Source of the DNA: Candidatus Borrarchaeum yapensis
GTDB lineage: Archaea > Asgardarchaeota > Sifarchaeia > Borrarchaeales > Borrarchaeaceae
Length of the DNA stretch: 64,000 bases
NCBI GenBank assembly: GCA_016840515.1
Contig: JAEOSF010000005.1
Location: 34,948 to 98,947 of the forward strand
Direction: 5' to 3'
Shown: positions 22,102 through 30,415 of the stretch, piece after piece
Numbering within the stretch: position 1 is the stretch's first letter
Layout: the number at the start of each line of letters is the position of its first letter
Notes under the pieces: model-generated
Seen by the model: only the letters and a program-made list of their open reading frames with translations
Databases searched by the model: none
Told to the model about the DNA's origin: nothing
Translations under genes and position numbers: made by a program

Positions 22102-23364
22102 TTAGAACGGTTTTCCAACTCTTTTTATTTCAGCGGTGCTTTCAGTAGGTTGAAGTGCTTCCACATCAATTGGGAATGTACCGTATTCCATTACCTTTCT
22201 GATAAGGTATTTGTATCTTTGCGGGGTACACGCTGGACCTACCGTGTCCAGTTTAACAGAAATGGCACCGCCACCTGGTGCTGTATCTCTTATATGCCTT
22301 CTTACGCGTTCGTCCAAGATTTCCAGCGAGGAATAATTAATGGTTTCAGCGTCTGTTCCGACAACGAAGAGTTTGTTGTTTTTCCTAGAAATGGCTTTAG
22401 CAGCAGCTAAATCGGCAATTCGTGTGTCCATTCCGTACATGAAAATAATGAATCCACTATTATCCATATAATGCTGCCAAAATTCTTTCCAGTCGTCAAC
22501 ACATTCGTAGAATCGGAATACACCCCAGTTGTCATAGTTATTCTTCTTTATAACCTTCATCGTTGAAGGCATGGCGTATTTTTCCCAGTTCGTTAGACCG
22601 ATCAGTGGTACGTCACATGCAGCCGCCCACATGAAAGGTAACAGAGTTGGAGCAGTGTCCTTTACGACATCTTCGTATTGAAACTTCCCATAATCGGTTG
22701 CAATGTCTCCAAAGAAATCTAAGGCTTTCCACAAGAATTCAGGATCCTTACGTGCCCATTTAATAAGCCTTGTGAATCCCATGGTCTTGAATCCAATGTC
22801 CCAAGGGGTAATGTGGAAGTAGAATGGCGTAATCATGCCAGGTAATGTTTTGAACATCGTCTTCAATATGCCAGCCCAATAAGGTCCTCTAGCCTCTGTA
22901 CTTAGGTCGGGTACCCTTAATTTGTCAAGGTCTGCCTTGTTTTTGATTATTTCTCCATCTGGAGCTACACACGGATAACTCCATATCGGTTTAAGTAGTT
23001 TGCATCCTAGCGCTTCAGCCTCAATGTTATATACGTCGAAGTCAGCCTGCGGAAACTCATTCTTCACATTGTCTACAACCCAATATTGACCCGCTACCAG
23101 TTTCTTATAACTGTAGCACGCCTCAAGGAGTTGTATATTTGCGTGATGTGCGGCAAATGTTTCCATGAGCCCTGTAGGGCCTGGTATTCGCCATCTAGGT
23201 TCTTTATTGCTTGCAAGTCTGGCTACTGCTTCAGCTGGTGTCTCAGGATATTTGTTTATTCTAGCCGTAATGTTTGCTGCGTGTTTTTCAATACGTGCTT
23301 CAAATTCTGGCTCTGGTTTGTCTTCGAATACTTTCTCACCAAATATAGTTTCTCCAAAACCCAT
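22102..23364 (-). CDS. UroD/MtaA-family corrinoid methyltransferase (possible O-demethylase type)
   Basis: 420 aa UroD-like pattern; 'IRDTAPGGGAISVKLDTVGPACTPQRYKYLIRKVMEYGTFP'; translationally next to a corrinoid protein. Confidence 0.78.
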   Translation of the reverse strand: MGFGETIFGEKVFEDKPEPEFEARIEKHAANITARINKYPETPAEAVARLASNKEPRWRIPGPTGLMETFAAHHANIQLLEACYSYKKLVAGQYWVVDNVKNEFPQADFDVYNIEAEALGCKLLKPIWSYPCVAPDGEIIKNKADLDKLRVPDLSTEARGPYWAGILKTMFKTLPGMITPFYFHITPWDIGFKTMGFTRLIKWARKDPEFLWKALDFFGDIATDYGKFQYEDVVKDTAPTLLPFMWAAACDVPLIGLTNWEKYAMPSTMKVIKKNNYDNWGVFRFYECVDDWKEFWQHYMDNSGFIIFMYGMDTRIADLAAAKAISRKNNKLFVVGTDAETINYSSLEILDERVRRHIRDTAPGGGAISVKLDTVGPACTPQRYKYLIRKVMEYGTFPIDVEALQPTESTAEIKRVGKPF

Positions 23365-23379
23365 TTTTACATACCTCCT

Positions 23380-24027
23380 TTACATAGTACCTACTAGTCT
23401 CTTGCACTCAATTACTGCATCGCCTGCGTCTCTGCCGAACCCATCTGCATCGTATTGGATTATCATATCACGATACGCTCCAGCGCCACCGAGTATGTAT
23501 TTTACATCATCCCTAACTCCGGCATCTCTAAGTGCCTTTTCAATTTGTGGGAATTCGGTATCAGCTGTTGATGTTGAATAGGCAGAGGCCCCGATTATAT
23601 CTGGCTTGTTTTCTTTTACAGCAGCAACGAAAGCCTCAGGGGATACATCCTGTCCCAGGTCAACGACTTTAAATCCAGCGCCTCTCAGAAATGCTGCGAC
23701 AAGATTTTTTCCAATATCATGGACATCTCCTCGCACAACTCCAAGAACTATTGTCCCAAGGTATTTGGCACCTGCTTTTTCCAAATCAGGGAGTACTACA
23801 GCCATGGCTTTTTTCGCTGCTTCAGCACACATGATTAGGTCCGCAATAAAGTATTCTCTTTTCTCAAGTTTGTCCCCTGCAGCAGTCAAAGCAGTTTTCA
23901 TCGCGTTTAAAACATCTAACGGTGAAGCTCCTGCACTAACTGCAGCTTTTGCTAATGCTCCCGCTTCGTCGTCTTCTCCTTCTATAATCGCACCCTCAAG
24001 TCGGGTGAGCTCTACTTTTACGGTCAT
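23380..24027 (-). CDS. Corrinoid methyltransferase protein (MtaC/MtbC-like)
   Basis: 'GTIVLGVVRGDVHDIGKNLVAAFLRGAGFKVVDLGQDVSPEAFV' (DVHDIG). Confidence 0.93.
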   Translation of the reverse strand: MTVKVELTRLEGAIIEGEDDEAGALAKAAVSAGASPLDVLNAMKTALTAAGDKLEKREYFIADLIMCAEAAKKAMAVVLPDLEKAGAKYLGTIVLGVVRGDVHDIGKNLVAAFLRGAGFKVVDLGQDVSPEAFVAAVKENKPDIIGASAYSTSTADTEFPQIEKALRDAGVRDDVKYILGGAGAYRDMIIQYDADGFGRDAGDAVIECKRLVGTM

Positions 24028-24028
24028 T

Positions 24029-24057
24029 TATCTATCTCTCCTTGTTTTGATCCATTC
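24029..24057 (-). promoter_or_regulatory. Corrinoid-protein leader/RBS matching the complement of the A/B/C element core (copy D)
   Basis: Minus strand GGATCAAAACAAGGAGAGATAGATAA-ATG; SD AAGGAG 10 nt from ATG; 21/23 identical to the reverse complement of 13661-13683. Confidence 0.75.
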
Positions 24058-24416
24058 TCCTTAATTTTTTTTGGTGGACTTCTTGTTAAAGAAGCCCATT
24101 TCGTATAATAAGCTATAATATTCATCATTCTAGTATAAATAGTTTATTAGAAATTAACAACTTTTTATTATTTAAAATATATTTTACTATAACAAAGGAA
24201 TAGAGATTCTCTAATTTCAAACGAAGACAGACTGAACGCTAATTTAAATCAAAATAGTCTCATTTCCGAAAATGAATCCAATAATATATCTCTTGAAATC
24301 GCGCTCGAGATTGGGAAACATCTACCAGAGAAAAATTATATATAGATAGAAGTTCCTACTAAAAAATTATAAATCAAGTAATATTTTTTTAAAATACTAG
24401 AAATACGCTCAAATAA

Positions 24417-25364
24417 ATGAGTCACGAGGTGCTAGACGTGTTTAAATTCGAAACAGAACAGAAAATCTTTCGTATAGGAAATGTTGAGGTAGGAGGACAG
24501 CCGGGAGAGTTACCAACAGTATTAATTGGCACTATATTCTATCAGGGTGACAAAATAGTCGAAGATGAAAAAACAGGAAAAATCGACCGAGAGAAGGCAG
24601 AAGAATATATCGAAAAACAATCAGAGTTGTCGGAAAAAACTGGCAATCCTTGTATGATTGATGTTGTAGGTTTAAGTCCTGACGCTATGCGTAAGTATAT
24701 TGACTTTGTGGCTAGTCTCACAGATGTACCAATATTGGTAGATAGTTCGTTTATGGAGGTAAAAATTGCAGGTATCAAACACGCTGCGGAAGTGGGATTG
24801 CTAGATAGAATTGTGTATAATTCTATTTGGTATATGACACATAAAGAAGAATTAGACGCGATAAAGGAGATAGGTCTCAACTCCGCGCTAATTTTAACCT
24901 TTAATCCTTCTAATGCATGGCCTAAAGGTAGACTTAAAATGCTGCATGGAGACGAATCAAAGAATCAAGAAAGCCTTCTAAAAATAGCTGAGGGAGCAGG
25001 AGTCGAAAATATGTTGATAGATGGGGCCACGTTTGACGTGCCTAGTGTTGGACTAGTAGCCGAAGCCGGTACCCTAATTAAGCAAGAATTTGGCCTACCA
25101 GTAGGGGGCGCTCCATGCAACGCTGTACTAGAATGGAAACGTGTAAAAGAATTGGGAGGAAAACTAGCAAAGAGAACCTGTATGGCGAGTTCTGTAACAG
25201 TTCTTCAGAATGCAGGTGCAGATTTCATCCTCTATGGCCCAATAAAAAATGCAGAGATTATATTTCCTTCTGCGGCAATGACTGATAGTATGATAGCGTA
25301 TGCAATGCGTAAACATAAAGTTAGGACAAGAACTCAAGAACATCCTCTTTACAAGATCTTTTAA
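24417..25364 (+). CDS. MtrH-like methyltransferase, paralogue 2
   Basis: 'EQKIFRIGNVEVGGQPGELPTVLIGTIFYQGDKIVEDEKTGKIDREKAEEYIEKQSELSEKTGNPCMIDVVG'. Confidence 0.9.
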   Translation: MSHEVLDVFKFETEQKIFRIGNVEVGGQPGELPTVLIGTIFYQGDKIVEDEKTGKIDREKAEEYIEKQSELSEKTGNPCMIDVVGLSPDAMRKYIDFVASLTDVPILVDSSFMEVKIAGIKHAAEVGLLDRIVYNSIWYMTHKEELDAIKEIGLNSALILTFNPSNAWPKGRLKMLHGDESKNQESLLKIAEGAGVENMLIDGATFDVPSVGLVAEAGTLIKQEFGLPVGGAPCNAVLEWKRVKELGGKLAKRTCMASSVTVLQNAGADFILYGPIKNAEIIFPSAAMTDSMIAYAMRKHKVRTRTQEHPLYKIF

Positions 25365-25474
25365 GATTAAACTAAGATCAATCTAATCCCATATTCATAT
25401 TTATGATGCATTGAGGGGAATAAATAACATTTATTATTCTTAATGTAAACAGTTCTTTTTTCAGGTGCGAAAAA

Positions 25475-26392
25475 TTGTTTAAATTTGGAAATGAACAGAA
25501 AATTTTTCGTGTAGGGAACGTCGAAGTAGGAGGACAGCCTGGAGAGTTGCCTACCGTTTTAATTGGCACTATATTCTATCAGGATGACAAAATTGTTGAA
25601 AACGAGAAAACTGGAGAATTTAACAAACAAAAAGCAGAAGAATTTATTGCAAAACAATCTGAGCTATCAGAAGATACTGGCAATCCTTGTATGATTGATG
25701 TTGTAGGTTTAAGTCCCGAAGCCATGTGTAGATATATTAACTTTGTCGCCAATCTTACAGATGTACCAATATTGGTTTATAGCCCGAGCAGAGATGTAAA
25801 AATCTCAGCCGTCCAGTATTGTGCAGAAGTGGGAATAAGTAACAGAATCATTTATAACCATATTGCCTATTTTACTAACGAAGAAGAATTGACATCGATA
25901 AGAGCGGCTGAGATAAAATCTGCTGTAATCTTGGCTTTTAATCTCTCAAATCCTAGGTCAGTAGGACGAATTGAACTACTCAAAGGAACTTCAAATCAGG
26001 AAAGCCTTTTAAAACTCGCTGAACGATCGGGGGTTGAAAATATCCTTGTAGGTGGAGCACCTTGCGACATACCAGGTGTTGGTTTAGCAGCAAAGGCAAT
26101 CAGTTTAATTAAAGAAGAATTTGGATTACCGGCTGGAGGATCACCTTATAGACAACTTCAACAATGGACACGACTAAATGAGTACGGAGTCGATGCAAAG
26201 AAAACATGTATGGCAAGTTGCATGACGATTCTACAAAGCGTAGGCGCTGATTTCCTCTTTTATGGTCCAATAAAAAATGCAAAAATAACATTCCCTTCTG
26301 TAGCAATGACTGATGCACTGATTGCTTATGCAATGAGAGAAGAAGGAATAAGAACCAAAACTAAGAACCATCCTCTTTACAAAATATTCTGA
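25475..26392 (+). CDS. MtrH-like methyltransferase, paralogue 3 (tandem duplicate)
   Basis: 'EQKIFRVGNVEVGGQPGELPTVLIGTIFYQDDKIVENEKTGEFNKQKAEEFIAKQSELSEDTGNPCMIDVVG'. Confidence 0.9.
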   Translation: MFKFGNEQKIFRVGNVEVGGQPGELPTVLIGTIFYQDDKIVENEKTGEFNKQKAEEFIAKQSELSEDTGNPCMIDVVGLSPEAMCRYINFVANLTDVPILVYSPSRDVKISAVQYCAEVGISNRIIYNHIAYFTNEEELTSIRAAEIKSAVILAFNLSNPRSVGRIELLKGTSNQESLLKLAERSGVENILVGGAPCDIPGVGLAAKAISLIKEEFGLPAGGSPYRQLQQWTRLNEYGVDAKKTCMASCMTILQSVGADFLFYGPIKNAKITFPSVAMTDALIAYAMREEGIRTKTKNHPLYKIF

Positions 26393-26421
26393 ACTATAGT
26401 AGTTAATCGGAGCTTTATACT

Positions 26422-28272
26422 ATGAATCAAATTGAAATAACATTTCAACCTGACGGAAAACGAGTCGCTATCAATGCCGGCGAAACATTAATGGACGGTG
26501 CAAAGAAGGGAGGCATAGATATTCAAGCAATATGCGGAGGAACTGCTATTTGCGGCAAATGTAAAGTTATAATCAATCCTAAACAAAATTTAATAAACCC
26601 AATTACTGATGATGAAAAAAGACTTCTTACAACGTTAGAAATTCAGAAAGGTTACCGATTGGCATGCTCTGTAATTCCAAGAGAAAGTATTAGCGTGGAA
26701 ATACCAATCACAAGCCGAACTGGAAAACAGAGGCTTCAAGTTGAAGGTATTGATGTTCCAGTGGAATTTGAGCCTTTGATCCAGAAATTTGGACTTCAAA
26801 TAACCCCGCCTTCTCTCCATGATCTTAGATCTGATGGAGAGCGAATTTTGGATGAAATTTGTAAGGTTCTTAATATTGAAGTTTCAATTGATCATAACAT
26901 TCTTCCTCGAATTCCGCGAATTTTACGGAAAGGAAATTGGGTAGTGACTGTAACAATTTGGAATAATCAAAAAATTATTGAAATAGAGCCTGGTATGACA
27001 TTCGAGAATAACTACGGCATTGCTTTGGATATTGGAACAACAAAAATTGCGGCTTATTTAGTCAATCTTTATGATGGCAGCTTAGTAGCAAGTGATTCAA
27101 TGATGAATCCACAAATTCCATATGGAGAAGATGTTATTTCAAGAATCACTCTGACGGAAAAATCTAACTTGCTTTCTGACCTTGTTGTTGGTGGGATAAA
27201 TCAACTTATTGAATCGATCTGCGAAAAAGCAGATGTTAAACTAAATTGGATATATGAGATAAGTATTGTTGGGAATACCGCTATGCATCATATATTTTTG
27301 AGGATTCCTTCTGAATATTTAGCAGTATCGCCATACGTTCCTGTGATTAGAACGCCATTAAATATTAAGGCTGAAAGGTTAGGGCTTAATATATTTCCTT
27401 TAGGAAATGTTTATGTCTTTCCTATAATTGCAGGCTTTGTGGGGGGCGATAAAGTCGCAGAAATATTAGCTACAGGAATATATAAATCTGAAGAGATTTG
27501 TTTAACGTTAGATATAGGTACTAACACAGAAATCGCTCTAGGAAACAAGGATGATATTCTTACATGTTCTTGTGCGTCAGGACCTGCTTTTGAGGGAGCT
27601 TATATCAAGCACGGAATGCGTGCAGCAACTGGAGCAATTGAACGTATTAAGATCGATTCTAGTAGTTTTGAAGTTATATATTCAACGATTGAGGATGAGA
27701 AACCGAGGGGAATTTGTGGCTCAGCAATCATTGATATGCTTTCAGAGATGTTTAAGACTGAACTAATAGATCATAGAGGGCGAATTAACACTTCTCTCCC
27801 AACACCAAGAATTGTCAATACAGAAGATGGAGCAAATTTCGTAATTGCATGGCAAGAGGAAACAGTACTAGAAGAAGACCTCGTCATCAGGCAAGAAGAT
27901 ATCAAACAATTACAACTAGCTAAGGCTGCGATGCATACTGGGGCTGCAATTTTATTGAAAAATAAAGGTATTAAGAAAGAAGATATTACCAAAGTTTTCA
28001 TTGCTGGTGCTTTTGGAAGTTATGTTGATCCTGAGGCAGCAGTCACGATCGGGATGATTCCTGATGTTCCTATAGAAAAAATCAAGTCAGTAGGTAATGC
28101 CGCTGGAACTGGTGCAAGATTAGCACTCTTATCTAGGAAGTCTAGAGCGACTGCAGAAGAGATTGCCCGTAAAATCCGTTATTTAGAACTTGTACTTGAT
28201 CCTGATTTCACAAGAGAGTACGCTAAATCTATGTATATTCCCCATAAAGACAGGATATCTCCTAAAAACTAA
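26422..28272 (+). CDS. Corrinoid-activating ATPase (RACE/RamA-like), second copy
   Basis: 'CGGTAICGKCKVIINP', 'GIALDIGTTKIAAYLVNL', 'LTLDIGTNTEIALGN', 'IAGAFGSYVDPEAAVTIGMIP'. Confidence 0.92.
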   Translation: MNQIEITFQPDGKRVAINAGETLMDGAKKGGIDIQAICGGTAICGKCKVIINPKQNLINPITDDEKRLLTTLEIQKGYRLACSVIPRESISVEIPITSRTGKQRLQVEGIDVPVEFEPLIQKFGLQITPPSLHDLRSDGERILDEICKVLNIEVSIDHNILPRIPRILRKGNWVVTVTIWNNQKIIEIEPGMTFENNYGIALDIGTTKIAAYLVNLYDGSLVASDSMMNPQIPYGEDVISRITLTEKSNLLSDLVVGGINQLIESICEKADVKLNWIYEISIVGNTAMHHIFLRIPSEYLAVSPYVPVIRTPLNIKAERLGLNIFPLGNVYVFPIIAGFVGGDKVAEILATGIYKSEEICLTLDIGTNTEIALGNKDDILTCSCASGPAFEGAYIKHGMRAATGAIERIKIDSSSFEVIYSTIEDEKPRGICGSAIIDMLSEMFKTELIDHRGRINTSLPTPRIVNTEDGANFVIAWQEETVLEEDLVIRQEDIKQLQLAKAAMHTGAAILLKNKGIKKEDITKVFIAGAFGSYVDPEAAVTIGMIPDVPIEKIKSVGNAAGTGARLALLSRKSRATAEEIARKIRYLELVLDPDFTREYAKSMYIPHKDRISPKN

Positions 28273-28303
28273 AAATATGATGTTTATTAAAAGAATCAGA
28301 TAG

Positions 28304-29425
28304 GTGAACTGCTTGTCAAGAAAAAGAAAAAATGAACAAAATGATGTGAAAGGAACGAGTTTACTACCAAAGAAACGATGTTCCCTGGCACTCTCATTAA
28401 GGGAGCCAGATCGTGTTCCAATCGCCAATTATGGCTTAGAATTTGCGGCAATTGATGCAGGATTCAAGATTGGAGAGGTTGCAGTTAGCTCACAGAAAAT
28501 AGTGCAATCTACTATTCAATTTTTAACAAAATATGAGTTTGATCAACAACTAAATCTTAGTATAGACCCGTTTAACATAGAGGCTGAGGGAATGGGCTCC
28601 AAAGTAAAATTTCCTGAAAATTCAATGCCTGTTATTACAGATTATGCAGTAAAAGATTACAAAGATATCAATTCTCTTCAGGTTCCTGATCCCCAAAAAG
28701 CAGCAAGAATGCCTGTAATACTTGGAGCACATGAACTCTTCCTAGAGAATTATGGAGATAAATACAGTGTTGCTGGATTATTTACATCGCCTTTTAGTTT
28801 GGCAATAGCTCTGAGAGGTTATACAAATCTGATAAAAGATATGAAGACAAAACCTGATTATGTTCATAAACTACTTGAAGTAGCAACAGAAACCGTACTC
28901 GAATACGGTAAGGCATTTAAGGATATAGAACTACCCGCTGCTACTATTTTGGAGCAATTTGCTTCACCACCTAATTTATCCACAAAACAATATGATGAAT
29001 TTGTCTTGCCATACGTTTCTCGGGTTATACAAGGCCTAAAGCCAATGAATATTACTTTGGGGGGTGTATGGGGGTATTCCTTTCTTCAGAATAGCTGGAA
29101 GGATTTGTTAAGAAAAATAATTGCAAGTGGATCTGCTAGTACTATGTTTCTCGATCCTGATGGCGAATATATCGATATAAAAGAGTTTAAAATGATTTCG
29201 AAGTTTCACGGGAGAGCTACATTTTCAGGAATATCGGCAAACTTAATCCGAGATGGACCAATAAAACTGTTACGCCAGAGAATTTCAAAGCATTGCAAAA
29301 ATTGCGCACCTGGTGGTGGTTATGCAATATTCGCTTTGTATTTACCCCCAGGAACTCCTCCCGAAAATGTTTCAGCATTTGCAAGTTTTGTTAAGGAATT
29401 TGGTACCTATCCACTTTCAACATGA
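28304..29425 (+). CDS. UroD/MtaA-family corrinoid methyltransferase
   Basis: 'REPDRVPIANYGLEFAAIDAG...FNIEAEGMG...HCKNCAPGGGYAIFALYLPPGTPPENVSAFASFVKEFGTYP'. Confidence 0.82.
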   Translation: MNCLSRKRKNEQNDVKGTSLLPKKRCSLALSLREPDRVPIANYGLEFAAIDAGFKIGEVAVSSQKIVQSTIQFLTKYEFDQQLNLSIDPFNIEAEGMGSKVKFPENSMPVITDYAVKDYKDINSLQVPDPQKAARMPVILGAHELFLENYGDKYSVAGLFTSPFSLAIALRGYTNLIKDMKTKPDYVHKLLEVATETVLEYGKAFKDIELPAATILEQFASPPNLSTKQYDEFVLPYVSRVIQGLKPMNITLGGVWGYSFLQNSWKDLLRKIIASGSASTMFLDPDGEYIDIKEFKMISKFHGRATFSGISANLIRDGPIKLLRQRISKHCKNCAPGGGYAIFALYLPPGTPPENVSAFASFVKEFGTYPLST

Positions 29426-29477
29426 TGAACTTTCTTATAAAAACTAACAAAAAACCGAAGATATGGAGTATGTATGA

Positions 29478-30137
29478 ATGGTCATAAAAGAAGAACTTCT
29501 AGAAGACCTTCAAAAAATAGTCATTGAAGGAGATTACGAGATCGTGCATGAAGCATGCCAAAAAGCACTTGATGCAGGATTTTCTGCTTCTGAGATTCTA
29601 AATACAGGATTGATCGAGGGAATCAGAATTGTTGGCAAGAAGTATGAAGGTAAGGAACTCTTCTTACCTGATCTTATTCTCTCTGGAGAGACGATGAAGG
29701 AAGGATTGAAGCTTCTGGAGCCACTTATTGAAATTGATGAATCATCTTACGCACCTAACATTATCCTTGGTACAGTAAAGGATGATATTCACGATTTAGG
29801 GAAGCTCATACTGAATATAGTATTCAAAGCTGCTGGATTTAGCGTTATTGACCTTGGTGTCGATGTACCGACGGCCACATTTATTCAAAGGGCGAAAGAA
29901 ACGAATGCTGAGGTTATCGGCGCATCTTGTTTTATGGCTAGTACACTCAAATATCTTAATGAAATTTCACAGTCGCTGGTTGAAAATGGCATTAGAGACG
30001 ATGTTATTTTTCTAATAGGTGGTCCTCCGGTTTCAAAAAAAATTGTAGAAACTATTGGGGCTGATGGTTATGCAAGAGACGCTTTTGAGGCCGTTAAACT
30101 AGTAGAGCAACTATTGCATAGCAAACAGGCATCTTAG
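29478..30137 (+). CDS. Corrinoid methyltransferase protein
   Basis: 'NIILGTVKDDIHDLGKLILNIVFKAAGFSVIDLGVDVPTATFI' (DIHDLG) with MtxC cap. Confidence 0.92.
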   Translation: MVIKEELLEDLQKIVIEGDYEIVHEACQKALDAGFSASEILNTGLIEGIRIVGKKYEGKELFLPDLILSGETMKEGLKLLEPLIEIDESSYAPNIILGTVKDDIHDLGKLILNIVFKAAGFSVIDLGVDVPTATFIQRAKETNAEVIGASCFMASTLKYLNEISQSLVENGIRDDVIFLIGGPPVSKKIVETIGADGYARDAFEAVKLVEQLLHSKQAS

Positions 30138-30213
30138 CAACTATTTTAATTTAAAGAGTTTAAATCTGGATTTTTCTTTTATTGCGAGCGCGAACAATCG
30201 AAAACTATATATA

Positions 30214-30345
30214 TTCCTAGGCTAGGATAACCTAGCCTAGGTAGACATCTTTCCTAATATTCTGATTATATATTCTATCTCTCCTTAATCTCCTTTTGAT
30301 CCAGAAAGGTGCCTACCTCATTAACTTACGTAAAGTGCCATTATG
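30214..30345 (+). ncRNA. Structured intergenic element copy B (upstream of ECF transporter operon)
   Basis: Perfect 11-bp hairpin CCTAGGCTAGG-ATAA-CCTAGCCTAGG (30216-30241); stem GGTAGACATCTTTC (30240-30253)/GAAAGGTGCCTACC (30304-30317); core TCTATCTCTCCTT...TTTTGATCC (30274-30302). Confidence 0.62.
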
Positions 30346-30415
30346 GGCTAAATATGAATAATTCTCATAAATACAGAGATAAAGAACCATTTTAAAGGGA
30401 GATTGGCGATCCTAA

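Noticed and set aside
24190-24350. Open frame '...DSLISNEDRLNANLNQNSLISENESNNISLEIALEIGKHLPEKNYI*' without start codon
   Set aside because: No Met/Val start in frame and no domain; may be a vestige but cannot be supported.
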